In this document: positions 35,554 to 44,272 of the stretch, piece after piece
Layout: each line of letters starts with the position of its first letter
Position numbering within the stretch: position 1 is the first letter of the stretch
DNA from: Blautia coccoides
GTDB taxonomy: Bacteria > Bacillota > Clostridia > Lachnospirales > Lachnospiraceae
NCBI RefSeq assembly: GCF_034355335.1
Contig: NZ_CP136422.1
Span: forward strand, 2,576,501-2,640,500
DNA: 64,000 nt
Direction of reading: 5' to 3'
Translations under genes and position numbers: made by a program
The notes under the pieces: generated by a model
Seen by the model: the letters and a program-made list of their open reading frames with translations, nothing else
Told to the model about the DNA's origin: nothing
Database searches by the model: none

Positions 35554-36483
35554 ATGAAAAAGACATGTATTCAGAGAGGATGTGCGGCATTTTTGTTCCC
35601 TTACTTTGAGGGATGGTATCTGAAACATCAGAATCAGGACAATACCATTGCGTTTATCCCGGCTGTCCATGCAGATAAAAACGGACAGTGGACGGTATCC
35701 CTGCAGGTGGTCACTGAGGAAGGCGCCTGGTATTTCACTTATCCGAAGGAAGCCTGCCGCATCAGCAGGAAGCCTTTCGGCGTCAGGGTGGGAAAAAACG
35801 TTTTTACGGATAAGGGAATACAGATTGATATAGAGAGCAGGGAACTGACTGTAAAAGGCTGTATAGCCTATGCGCCTTTTGACAGATTGTCATATGATAT
35901 TATGGGATTTTTCAAATATATCCCCTTTTTGCAGTGCAGGCACGGCGTGCTGAGTATGCACCACAGCCTGAAAGGAAGCCTTTTGGTAAACGGCAGAGAA
36001 ATTCCCATGACAGGAGGAAGAGGTTATATTGAGACAGATAAAGGGCGCTCCTTTCCAAAGACATATCTCTGGACCCAGTGCGGATTCGGCAGACGCAGCA
36101 GTGTGATGCTGTCTGTTGCGGACATTCCCTTTTTAGGTGCTCATTTTCAGGGGTGCATCTGCGCTGTACACTGTGGAGGCAGAGAGTACAGGATGGCTAC
36201 CTACCTAGGAGTCCGCATAGAGGAATATGGAGACGGAAAAGTGACCATCAGGCAGGGAAAGATGCGGCTTAGAGTGCGCAGACTGGAAGAAGCGTCCCAT
36301 GACCTGAAGGCACCAAAGTGCGGTGTGATGAGCCGCACCATCAGAGAAAGTCCTTCCTGCCGGGTCCGATACGAATTCTGGCTGGGCGGCAGCCTGATCT
36401 TTGATATCATTTCAGAACAGGCATCCTTTGAACAGGCAGATGACAGGGCAGCCTATTTCATCTCCCCGCACTCCCGGCAATAG
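35554..36483 (+). CDS. Tocopherol-cyclase-like family protein
   Basis: A 309-residue protein with the tocopherol-cyclase-like signature: FEGWYLKHQ (near 18-26), MGFFKYIPFLQCRHGVLSMHH near 120, and GGRGYIETDKGRSFPKTYLWTQC near 155-177. In plants this family cyclises prenylated quinols, but bacterial relatives have no known function and an anaerobe has no tocopherol, so lipocalin-like binding or lipid chemistry is the most that can be inferred. AGAGGTG precedes ATG 35554. The 3' end overlaps the convergent HxlR gene by 31 bases. Confidence 0.8.
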   Translation: MKKTCIQRGCAAFLFPYFEGWYLKHQNQDNTIAFIPAVHADKNGQWTVSLQVVTEEGAWYFTYPKEACRISRKPFGVRVGKNVFTDKGIQIDIESRELTVKGCIAYAPFDRLSYDIMGFFKYIPFLQCRHGVLSMHHSLKGSLLVNGREIPMTGGRGYIETDKGRSFPKTYLWTQCGFGRRSSVMLSVADIPFLGAHFQGCICAVHCGGREYRMATYLGVRIEEYGDGKVTIRQGKMRLRVRRLEEASHDLKAPKCGVMSRTIRESPSCRVRYEFWLGGSLIFDIISEQASFEQADDRAAYFISPHSRQ

Positions 36484-36836
36484 GGGGAGTGCGTCTGCAT
36501 TTTTTCCATATGGGTCTTTCCCCATTCGGAAAGGCTGTCCAGCGGTTCCAGGATACTGCGCCCCTCCTTTGTGAGGGAATACTCCACCCGGGGCGGGATC
36601 TCATTATACTGCTCCCGGTGGACGATGCCGTTCTCCTCCAGTTCTTTCAGGGATTGGGAGAGCATCATGTTGGTGATCCCGGAGAGCTTTCGCTTCAGGC
36701 TGTTATAGCGCACAGATCCTTCCCGCTCCAGAATGCAGATGATAGGAAGCTTCCATTTACCGCCCACCAGATTCAGGGCATATTTCAGCGGGCAGACAGC
36801 ATTGTTTTCCTCTTTTTCCATTGATGATGAATACAT
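36453..36836 (-). CDS. HxlR-family winged-helix regulator
   Basis: A 127-residue MarR-like regulator of the HxlR group. The N-terminal CPLKYALNLVGGKWKLPIICIL (about 15-36) has the conserved Cys and the GGKW motif. The recognition helix region is RYNSLKRKLSGITNMMLSQSLKELEENGIV (about 43-72), followed by the wing PPRVEYSLTKEGRSI. Members often sense electrophiles or redox through the N-terminal Cys. Dyads at 36868 and 36887 near its start are likely its operators. It is convergent with the tocopherol-cyclase-like gene and divergent from lon. Confidence 0.9.
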   Translation of the reverse strand: MYSSSMEKEENNAVCPLKYALNLVGGKWKLPIICILEREGSVRYNSLKRKLSGITNMMLSQSLKELEENGIVHREQYNEIPPRVEYSLTKEGRSILEPLDSLSEWGKTHMEKMQTHSPYCRECGEMK

Positions 36837-36867
36837 AACCGGTTTCCTTTCTACAGGTTTTCAGTAG

Positions 36868-36898
36868 GTATGAAAAAACATACTAGGTATGAAAATAC
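36868..36898. promoter_or_regulatory. Tandem dyads, likely HxlR operators
   Basis: GTATG-N6-CATAC at 36868-36883 and GTAT-GAAA-ATAC at 36887-36898, 32 bases upstream of the HxlR gene on its own side. HxlR regulators commonly bind GTAC/GTAT dyads and autoregulate. Confidence 0.5.
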
Positions 36899-36946
36899 TG
36901 CGTACTTGTAAAATAATTATTGAATGGTAAAATTATATCACAATAC

Positions 36947-36975
36947 TTGGCGGATTCCAATGAATTCGCTATATA
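36947..36975 (+). promoter_or_regulatory. lon promoter
   Basis: TTGGCG (36947-36952), a 17-base spacer, TATATA (36970-36975). The CIRCE element starts 13 bases after the -10, the usual place for HrcA repression. Confidence 0.6.
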
Positions 36976-36989
36976 TTTTAATTTGATAC

Positions 36990-37013
36990 TAGCACTCAAC
37001 TAAAATGAGTGCT
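36990..37013. promoter_or_regulatory. CIRCE element (HrcA operator) at lon
   Basis: TAGCACTC (36990-36997), exactly 9 bases, GAGTGCT (37007-37013). This matches the CIRCE consensus TTAGCACTC-N9-GAGTGCTAA except at the outermost bases. It implies heat-shock control by HrcA. Confidence 0.85.
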
Positions 37014-37036
37014 GATAAAATGAGGAGGAAGCACAT

Positions 37037-39313
37037 ATGATCACAATACCTATTTACGATATGACGATACTGCCGGACGTTACCTTCTTTTTCAAAAAAG
37101 ATATTTTTACAGAACAGGAGATAACGGCAGAACATGTGGGCGAGGATGTCCTGTTTTTGATGCTGAAGCAGGACAAGAAACGGGAGGATATAACACCAGA
37201 TGATATATGTCCCATGGGGGTATCCGGCAGAATCGAGAGCATGGATGAGGAGGGGAATATCCGTGTCCATACGAAAGAGCGTGTGGCGATTTCCGATGTA
37301 GAAGTGACCCTGCAGTCCATATCCGCTGACGGGGCCATCTGCGGCGAAGTGGAGGATCTTTCCGACGAGGAGATGCAGAAGCGTTTTGAAGCACTCAAAA
37401 GAGATCTGCTGAAGTTTGTACAGATGTTTCAATGGGGTGTGTGGGCAAGAAGCTTTATTCTGCACTGGAAAAATATGAATGAGATACTCTGCGCTCTTTC
37501 TGGTTATCTGAATTTGTCTTGGCCGGAAAAATATGCTGTTCTGGAGGCAGAGACCAGGAGACAGAGGTGTGAACTGATCGAGAAAGCCATCTATGAATTT
37601 ATTGAGCTGTTCAAGGTCAGTGAGGAGGCTCAGAGCGCACAAAAGGAGACTCATGAACAGGCATACAGAGAGTCTGCCATTAAAAAACAGATTGACTTTC
37701 TGCAGAACCAGTTAGATGAGATGCACCCTGAAAATATCTCCGATGTCCGAAGATTTGAGAACAAATTAAAAGAGTCAGGCATGAATGAGGAGGCGCAAAA
37801 AGAAGCCGAAAAGGTCTTAAACCGCATGAGGCAGGAGGGCAAGGACAGTCATGAATATGGGCTTCTCTATGATTACCTGGATTTTGTCACAAGTCTTTCC
37901 TGGAAAACAGAGGAGTTACCGCAGATCGATCTGCAGGAGGCGGAAAACATTCTGGATGAAGAGCATTACGGCCTGAAAAAAGTAAAAGACAGGATCATCC
38001 AGCAGATTGCAGTCATGGCTCTGAACAAAAAACAGTCCGGTTCCATTCTCCTGTTTGTGGGAGCGCCCGGTACCGGCAAGACAAGTATCGGACAGAGCAT
38101 TGCAAAGGCCCTGCACAGGGAATATGTGAGGATCAGCCTGGGCGGGATCCGGGATGAGGCGGAGATCAGAGGACACAGAAGGACGTACGTGGGGGCTATG
38201 CCCGGCCGGATCATGGAGGGGATGAAGCGAAGCGGAGCGAATAATCCGGTCATGGTCCTTGATGAGGTGGACAAACTGGCAAAGGATTACGGCGGTGACC
38301 CGGCCAGCGCGCTTTTGGAGGTGCTGGACCCGGAGCAGAACAACAGCTTTACAGACCACTACATGAATGTGCCCTATGATTTATCAAACGTGTTTTTTGT
38401 ATGTACCGCCAACAGTACGGATACCATACCCGAACCACTGTTAAACCGTATGGAAGTGATCCAGTTCCCAGGTTATACGCCCATCGAAAAGCTGCACATT
38501 GCCAGAAAACACCTGCTTCCCAAAGCTATGAAAAGTATGGGGATCAAAGCCCAGAACCTGAAGGTTACAGATGAAGCCATCACCAAGATGATCAGCGATT
38601 ATACGGCGGAGGCCGGAGTCCGCGGTCTGAAAAAACAGATGGATATTCTATGTCGTTTTGCAGCAGTGAAGCTAGTCAAGGGCGAGCAGAAGAGCATCAC
38701 AGTCAGTGAAAAGCGTGTTCCTGAATTCCTGGGAAGAAACGCCATGCATCATGAGGGCATTCTCCAGGAGGCTGTGCCGGGAGTTGTGACAGGCCTGGCC
38801 TGGACCAGAGCCGGAGGGGAAATCCTGTTTGTGGAGACTACGCTTATCAGGGGAACCGGAAAGGTGAAGATCACAGGCCAATTGGGGGATGTGATGAAAG
38901 AATCCGCCGAGATTGCCCTGACACTGGTAAAAGCCATGTACCCGGAGGAGACAAAAAAACTTGACAAAATGGACCTCCATATACATGTTCCATCGGGTGC
39001 GGTTCCTAAGGACGGCCCCTCTGCGGGAATCACTCTGGTGACAGCTCTCTCCTCTCTGGTGACAGAAAAAGCAGTCAGTCCGGAATATGCCATGACAGGA
39101 GAGGTCTCTCTCCGCGGCGGCGTTATGCCCATTGGCGGCCTTCCGGAGAAATTAATGGCAGCTCAGAGAGCAGGAGTGAAAAAAGTGTTTATCCCTTATG
39201 AAAATAAGGAGGACCTGGAGGATGTGGCAGAGGAAGTGAAGGAAAAACTGGAGATCATACCAGTGAAAAAGGCTGCGGAAGTCCTGGAACGTGTTTTTGG
39301 TGAGAAGAAATAA
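37037..39313 (+). CDS. lon: ATP-dependent protease Lon (LonA type)
   Basis: Lon unfolds and degrades damaged and regulatory proteins in the cytosol. The 758-residue protein has a LAN substrate-binding domain (about 1-180), a coiled helical region to ~300, an AAA+ domain with Walker A GAPGTGKTS near 340 and Walker B VMVLDEVDKL near 407, and a C-terminal S16 protease domain. The catalytic dyad is Ser662 in PKDGPSAG and Lys705 in GGLPEKLMAA, 43 residues apart as in E. coli Lon. GAGGAGG precedes the ATG. The promoter carries a CIRCE element, so HrcA control is likely. A bidirectional terminator follows. Confidence 0.95.
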   Translation: MITIPIYDMTILPDVTFFFKKDIFTEQEITAEHVGEDVLFLMLKQDKKREDITPDDICPMGVSGRIESMDEEGNIRVHTKERVAISDVEVTLQSISADGAICGEVEDLSDEEMQKRFEALKRDLLKFVQMFQWGVWARSFILHWKNMNEILCALSGYLNLSWPEKYAVLEAETRRQRCELIEKAIYEFIELFKVSEEAQSAQKETHEQAYRESAIKKQIDFLQNQLDEMHPENISDVRRFENKLKESGMNEEAQKEAEKVLNRMRQEGKDSHEYGLLYDYLDFVTSLSWKTEELPQIDLQEAENILDEEHYGLKKVKDRIIQQIAVMALNKKQSGSILLFVGAPGTGKTSIGQSIAKALHREYVRISLGGIRDEAEIRGHRRTYVGAMPGRIMEGMKRSGANNPVMVLDEVDKLAKDYGGDPASALLEVLDPEQNNSFTDHYMNVPYDLSNVFFVCTANSTDTIPEPLLNRMEVIQFPGYTPIEKLHIARKHLLPKAMKSMGIKAQNLKVTDEAITKMISDYTAEAGVRGLKKQMDILCRFAAVKLVKGEQKSITVSEKRVPEFLGRNAMHHEGILQEAVPGVVTGLAWTRAGGEILFVETTLIRGTGKVKITGQLGDVMKESAEIALTLVKAMYPEETKKLDKMDLHIHVPSGAVPKDGPSAGITLVTALSSLVTEKAVSPEYAMTGEVSLRGGVMPIGGLPEKLMAAQRAGVKKVFIPYENKEDLEDVAEEVKEKLEIIPVKKAAEVLERVFGEKK

Positions 39314-39316
39314 AAA

Positions 39317-39366
39317 GGAGGAGCGCAGGCTGTCGTCTGAAAACAGCGGTAACCTGCGCTCCTTTT
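39317..39366. terminator. Bidirectional terminator between lon and the P-type ATPase gene
   Basis: GGAGCGCAGG (39320-39329) and CCTGCGCTCC (39353-39362) form a perfect stem. TTTT follows on the plus strand and an A-run precedes, giving a T-run for the minus-strand gene. Confidence 0.85.
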
Positions 39367-39370
39367 GTTG

Positions 39371-41863
39371 TTATAGTTCATTTAAGCCGTGTTCTCTTAA
39401 GCGGAGATACAAATTGCGGCATTTTTCAATGGCCATGGTCAGGTATCTGAGTACCGGTTCTGTGGCGATGGCAAATACTACAAAGAGCATAATGCATTTT
39501 GTGGACATGCCGGTAAGGGCAAATAAGTTATTTAAAAACAGACTGCAGAAGATGAGTCCCGCAATGGTTCCCAACAAAATGCCCACACGGATTTTGTTCA
39601 TAGGTGCGCTGATCTTGTAGAGGATCATAAATCCCACAATGGCCAGCAGCATGGTAGCCGCAGTTGAGATATCCGTAGAATTAACTCCAAAGGTTCTTCC
39701 GAACACCACCAGCGCTCCTACCGCCAGAACATCTGTCAGCGCAGCAGGCATGGCCTTTAGGCATACATTGGTGAGAAAATGTCCCTTGATGATATTCTTA
39801 TTTGGCTCCAGTGCCAGGAAAAATGCCGGTATGCCAATAGTGAACATGCTGATCAGGGATACCTGTGAAGGCTCCAGCGGATAAGTGAGCATAAATACAA
39901 CGGAGAACAGGGAGAGCAGGAAGGAAAAAATATTCTTGACCAGGAACAGACTGGCGGAACGCTGAATATTGTTTACCACCCGCCGTCCTTCCAGCACTAC
40001 CTGGGGCATACAGGAAAAATCAGATTCCAGCAGTACAAGCTGGGACGCCTGGGCTGCCGCGTCGCTGCCTGAGGCCATGGCAATACTGCAGTCCGCATCC
40101 TTCAGTGCCAGCACATCGTTGACACCGTCTCCCGTCATGGCAACCGTCTTGCCGGCTTCTTTTAATATCTGTACAAACTGTCTCTTCTGATTGGGCGTGA
40201 CACGTCCGAAAACAGTGCTGTTCAGAACAGCTTCTCTCACTTCCGCATCTGTCTCCAGGTCGGAGGCATCCACATAGTTCTCTGCTCCGGCGATGCCTGC
40301 CTGTTTTGCCACTTCTGATACGGTAGCCGGGTTATCGCCGGAGATCACCTTCACCTCCACACCCTGTTCGGCAAAGTAGGTAAACGTCTCCTTGGCCTGC
40401 TCACGGATGGGGTTTGCCAGGAGAATATAGCCTAAGGGGATAATGGGGCTTTGCAGGGCTTTCCCGTCAATCTCCTCATCATAAGTGCCGAATACCAGGA
40501 CACGGGAGCCTTTGGAGGCATATTCTAAAATCTCATCTTTATAGTCATCATAGTCCTCTTTCAGCACAAATTCCGGGGCGCCCAGTACATAGGTCACGTC
40601 CTCAAAAGTCACACTGCTGTATTTGGTTGCAGAGGAAAACCCTGTTTTGCCCACCGCTTTTTTCTTGGAGGTGGTTTTAAAATGTTTTTTGATGGCAGCC
40701 ATGGTGATGTTGTCACTGCTCATAGCTGCGGCGAAATCGCCGATCATCACGGATAAAGGTTCCATCTCTTCGGAATCGTAGTCATCTGTTGCAATGACCT
40801 CCTGGACTTCCATGGAGTTTTCCGTGATGGTTCCGGTCTTATCCACACAGAGAACATTGACCCTTGCCAGTGTCTCGATACATTTCATATCGTGCAGCAG
40901 GACTTTTTTCTGGGCCAGGCGGATGGAGCTTACCGCCAGAGCCACGCTTGCAAGGAGGTACAGCCCCTCGGGGATCATGCCGATGACAGCGGCCACCATG
41001 GAGGTAACACTGGAGCGGAAAGCCTCATGCTGGAAGAAAAATGCCTGTATGAACAACATAAGGCCAATGGGGATAATGGCGATCCCCACGAATTTTACCA
41101 GTTTATCCAGGGAGCGGATCATCTCGGACTGTTCCCCGCTCTGCATTTCCTTTGCCTCCAGAGTCAGGCGGGAAATATAGGAATCCTTCCCCACCTTGTC
41201 CAGCCTTGCATGGCACTGCCCTGACACAATGAAGCTGCCTGACATAAGCTGATCGCCTTTTCTCTTGGTGATCTCGTCTGATTCACCGGTGAGCAGGGAT
41301 TCATTGACCTGGACTTCCCCGGCGCTGACTAAAGCGTCCGCGCAGACCTGGTTTCCGGCCTTGAAGATAACGATATCATCCAGAACCAATTCCTCGGCAT
41401 TTACCACAGAAGTTTTGCCGTTCCGGACCACAGAGGCATTGGGGGCGTTTAACATGGTCAGATTGTCCAGAACCTGCTTGGCCCGCACTTCCTGTATGAT
41501 GCCGATCAGTGTATTGGCAATAATAACCGGGAGAAAGGTCAGATCCCGGAAAGAACCGACGATACACAGCAGGACTGCCAGAACTATGAAAATTAAGTTG
41601 AAATATGTGAAGATATTGTCATGTATGATTTCTTTCGTGGTCTTGGACGGCGGGTCCACAGCTTTGTTGGTCCAGCCGTGAAGTCTGTGCTCCTGTACCT
41701 GCTGGCTGGTCAGCCCGGTTTGATGATCTGGGTTATACCGGGTAGTTGGGATCCGCCGGTCCTTCTTTTCCTCCTGACTGTCAGATAGCTGGGGTTTTGT
41801 TTGCTTTTTCAGTTTTATCCGTTTTTTCACGAGTATACTCTCATTCCTTCCTGACGAAGACAT
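39371..41863 (-). CDS. CtpE-like cation P-type ATPase
   Basis: An 830-residue P-type ATPase in the membrane. The actuator motif TGES is at 192-195, TM4 carries IPEG (297-300), the phosphorylated Asp is D341 in DKTGT, then KGSRVLVFG, VISGDNPATVSEVA and MTGDGVNDVLALKDAD hinge motifs follow. The overall pattern (IPEGLYLLASVALAVSSIRLAQKKVLLHD and SMFTIGIPAFFLALEPN) matches the CtpE group, for which calcium uptake has been proposed in mycobacteria; the ion here is unproven. ATG 41863 has only a weak AAAG. GTG 41830 is an alternative start and would remove 11 residues. Confidence 0.85.
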   Translation of the reverse strand: MSSSGRNESILVKKRIKLKKQTKPQLSDSQEEKKDRRIPTTRYNPDHQTGLTSQQVQEHRLHGWTNKAVDPPSKTTKEIIHDNIFTYFNLIFIVLAVLLCIVGSFRDLTFLPVIIANTLIGIIQEVRAKQVLDNLTMLNAPNASVVRNGKTSVVNAEELVLDDIVIFKAGNQVCADALVSAGEVQVNESLLTGESDEITKRKGDQLMSGSFIVSGQCHARLDKVGKDSYISRLTLEAKEMQSGEQSEMIRSLDKLVKFVGIAIIPIGLMLFIQAFFFQHEAFRSSVTSMVAAVIGMIPEGLYLLASVALAVSSIRLAQKKVLLHDMKCIETLARVNVLCVDKTGTITENSMEVQEVIATDDYDSEEMEPLSVMIGDFAAAMSSDNITMAAIKKHFKTTSKKKAVGKTGFSSATKYSSVTFEDVTYVLGAPEFVLKEDYDDYKDEILEYASKGSRVLVFGTYDEEIDGKALQSPIIPLGYILLANPIREQAKETFTYFAEQGVEVKVISGDNPATVSEVAKQAGIAGAENYVDASDLETDAEVREAVLNSTVFGRVTPNQKRQFVQILKEAGKTVAMTGDGVNDVLALKDADCSIAMASGSDAAAQASQLVLLESDFSCMPQVVLEGRRVVNNIQRSASLFLVKNIFSFLLSLFSVVFMLTYPLEPSQVSLISMFTIGIPAFFLALEPNKNIIKGHFLTNVCLKAMPAALTDVLAVGALVVFGRTFGVNSTDISTAATMLLAIVGFMILYKISAPMNKIRVGILLGTIAGLIFCSLFLNNLFALTGMSTKCIMLFVVFAIATEPVLRYLTMAIEKCRNLYLRLREHGLNEL

Positions 41864-41897
41864 TTTGTCTTTAGTATTTTCTATAACTGATGCATAT

Positions 41898-41927
41898 ATT
41901 CTAACACATAAGGGAGAAAATTACCAA
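41898..41927 (-). promoter_or_regulatory. Possible promoter of the P-type ATPase gene
   Basis: On the minus strand, TTGGTA (41927-41922), an 18-base spacer and TAGAAT (41903-41898), about 35 bases before the ATG. Confidence 0.35.
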
Positions 41928-41970
41928 TTTATACAAACAATTTCATACATTTTTTCTATAAATATTATAT

Positions 41971-43203
41971 TTACTCGGGATGCAGAATTGATTTCTGATA
42001 TTGTTTCGGTGACATCCCATAAGTGCGCTTGAAAAGCCGGATAAAATAATTGATATCGTTATATCCGCAGGAAGCAGCAACTGTGCTGATGGGCAGGGAG
42101 GAAGAGTTGATCATGGTGATGGCCCGCCGGATTCGTACCTGGTGGATATAATCTGTGAGTGTGATATCCGTCTCTTTTTTAAACAGCCCGGACAGGTAAT
42201 TTTTGTTCAGGCTGAACATTTCAGCAAAAAATGTCAGATTTAAGTCCTCCGCATAATGAAAATCAATATAAGAGATCACTTCTTTTACCACCTTGGAATA
42301 CCCGGTCATGGAATGATTCCTGACCAGCAGGCAGTATTTGTGAAGCATATCTGTGGACAGATGGTCCAACTCCCGCTCTGTACGTGCTTCGTTGATCAAA
42401 ATAGCAAATTTTCCGGAAAGATCATCAATATATAATGGATGCACGCCTCCGGCCTCCACTGCTTTGCGAAACAACGTGTTTAAGATTACCACTCCATGGC
42501 GCTTGTTCTGTATGGCATTGTCTGTTCTGGGCCTCAACTGATAGGTCTGGAATTTTTGGTAAAATTCGTGGGCGTGCCGGTCATCCCCTTTGGAGACAGC
42601 CTCCAGCATTTTATTTTCCACTTCATACCGCTCCTCAATGGTGCTGATGGTAAGCTGCGGCTCTTTCCGAAGCTTAAGGATCAGAGGGGAATGTTCTATA
42701 TGGATTTCATTTTTGTCCGGGAGATGGGATACATTATATTCCATGTGAAATAATCCCTGGGCAAGGTTCAGGACCAATGACTCGAAGCTTCCTGTATTGT
42801 GCAGGACCGGAGTGGAGGAATAGACAATGCGGATATCAGAAAAAAGGCGGCCGGGTATGCTGCGCTGTTCCATCATATCACGGATCTGTTCTGTGTCCGG
42901 TTGGTTTTCCAGGTAAGGACCAATGACAAAATAGGAGGATTCATAGTCATATAGATACGAGGAGGGAATGTGCAGGAAAATATAATACATTCCAAAGGAA
43001 TCTTCGTATCGGACAATATTCCCGTCTGTCACATATTGTTCCAGAAGTACCAGCAAAGGCTGGTAATCATAGTCTTCATAAAGGCGGAGACGGAGTCCGT
43101 TGTCTGTCTGGGAGAGGTTGGATTTGTCGCTGAAAATAATATGACATCCCACGCTGCAGGCGGTCACCGCCTGCTGAAGGAGTTCCAGTTGTTTATGTTT
43201 CAT
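41971..43203 (-). CDS. AraC-family transcriptional regulator
   Basis: A 410-residue regulator with a long sensor region (about 1-300) of unknown fold and a C-terminal AraC/XylS DNA-binding domain (about 310-405). The first helix-turn-helix is LTFFAEMFSLNKNYLSGLFKKET. The second includes ISTVAASCGYNDINYFIRLFKRTYGMSPKQYQ, the classic AraC signature. It is divergent from the HAD/GH3/GPH operon, across a 206-base gap with a long inverted repeat, and most likely activates it in response to a sugar-derived signal. Confidence 0.9.
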   Translation of the reverse strand: MKHKQLELLQQAVTACSVGCHIIFSDKSNLSQTDNGLRLRLYEDYDYQPLLVLLEQYVTDGNIVRYEDSFGMYYIFLHIPSSYLYDYESSYFVIGPYLENQPDTEQIRDMMEQRSIPGRLFSDIRIVYSSTPVLHNTGSFESLVLNLAQGLFHMEYNVSHLPDKNEIHIEHSPLILKLRKEPQLTISTIEERYEVENKMLEAVSKGDDRHAHEFYQKFQTYQLRPRTDNAIQNKRHGVVILNTLFRKAVEAGGVHPLYIDDLSGKFAILINEARTERELDHLSTDMLHKYCLLVRNHSMTGYSKVVKEVISYIDFHYAEDLNLTFFAEMFSLNKNYLSGLFKKETDITLTDYIHQVRIRRAITMINSSSLPISTVAASCGYNDINYFIRLFKRTYGMSPKQYQKSILHPE

Positions 43204-43228
43204 ATGTCTACCTCGAAATTTGGTATGA

Positions 43229-43316
43229 TTTTAAGAAAAAATAATATAATATTCATCTACCAAATAAAATACCATAAAATTGTGCTAAATTCAATGGATA
43301 TTATTATTTTTTAAAA
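43229..43316. promoter_or_regulatory. Long inverted repeat between the AraC gene and the HAD/GH3 operon
   Basis: The arm at 43229-43256 (TTTTAAG then AAAAAATAATA, ending ATTCAT) is nearly the reverse complement of 43294-43316 (ATGGAT, TATTATTTTTT, AAAA), with one-base gaps. A possible promoter TTGTGC-N16-TATTAT (43280-43307) overlaps the right arm. This is a candidate binding site for the AraC regulator. Confidence 0.4.
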
Positions 43317-43408
43317 CTGTAAACTATAGTATTTTAAACATAACGATTCAGCAGGCCTGCGGGTCTTGAACACATCAAGAGAAAATTAGAAAGAAAGGTC
43401 GTGAGAGT

Positions 43409-44251
43409 ATGAACAATCCTTTTTCAGATTTTACAAGGAGGCATGATCACCTGGTATGTATTGATTCGGACGGCTGTGCCATAGACAGTATGGACATCAA
43501 GCATTTTAGGTGTTTTGGCCCGTGCATGGTAAAGGAATGGCATTTGGAGACACACGAAAAGGAAATTCTGGAGCGCTGGAATCAGGTGAATCTGTATTCC
43601 ATGACAAGAGGGATCAACCGTTTTAAAGGGCTTGCGAAAGCGTTGGAGGAAGTCCATAAAAAATATGTGCCGGTAGAAGATGTGGATACCCTGATTCAGT
43701 GGGTAAATAAGACAGACGAACTGTCAAATGCTGCACTGGAAAAAGCCATAGACGCAGCGGATAGTCCGATTCTGAAAAAAGCACTGAGCTGGTCAGAGGC
43801 GGTGAATGAATCCATAAGACAGATCCCAAAAGAGGAGATCAAACCCTTTACGCATGTAAAAGAGAGTATTGAAAAGCTTCATGAAACCTGTGATATCGCC
43901 ATTGTCTCCTCAGCCAACTGCGAGGCGGTAAAAGAGGAGTGGACACGGTTCGGTCTTCTGGAACATGTGGATGTACTGCTGGCACAAAACGCAGGTTCTA
44001 AGAAAAGCTGCATCAGCAAACTGCTCACTTACGGATATGAAAGAGAACATGTCATGATGACAGGGGATGCGCCCGGCGACATGGACGCGGCAAAGGACAA
44101 CAATGTTTTCTTTTATCCTATTTTGGTATCCAAAGAGAGCATGAGCTGGTCCGGGATTCTGGATGCGGCAGAGAGAATGAAGGAGGGCACATTCGGAGGT
44201 GCGTTCCAGGAGGCGTTGATCAAAAGCTTTATTAAAAATCTTACAGAATAA
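43409..44251 (+). CDS. HAD-superfamily hydrolase
   Basis: A 280-residue HAD phosphatase. Motif I is D19-S-D21-G in CIDSDGCAID, motif II is the Ser pair in IVSSANCEAV near 167, the motif III Lys is in GSKKSC near 200, and motif IV is MMTGDAPGDMDAA near 216. The large alpha-helical cap lies between residues 30 and 150. Sugar phosphates are likely substrates given its neighbours: a GH3 glycosidase and a GPH symporter directly downstream, and a divergent AraC regulator. AAAGGTCGTGAG lies ahead of the ATG. Confidence 0.85.
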   Translation: MNNPFSDFTRRHDHLVCIDSDGCAIDSMDIKHFRCFGPCMVKEWHLETHEKEILERWNQVNLYSMTRGINRFKGLAKALEEVHKKYVPVEDVDTLIQWVNKTDELSNAALEKAIDAADSPILKKALSWSEAVNESIRQIPKEEIKPFTHVKESIEKLHETCDIAIVSSANCEAVKEEWTRFGLLEHVDVLLAQNAGSKKSCISKLLTYGYEREHVMMTGDAPGDMDAAKDNNVFFYPILVSKESMSWSGILDAAERMKEGTFGGAFQEALIKSFIKNLTE

Positions 44252-44272
44252 GATCAGGAGGAAAGAAATATC

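Noticed and set aside
41830..41863. Leader peptide ATG at 41844 (minus strand) before the P-type ATPase
   Set aside because: A five-codon frame after AGGAAGGA is seen, but it is too short and unsupported to be called; it is only a caution for the ATPase start.
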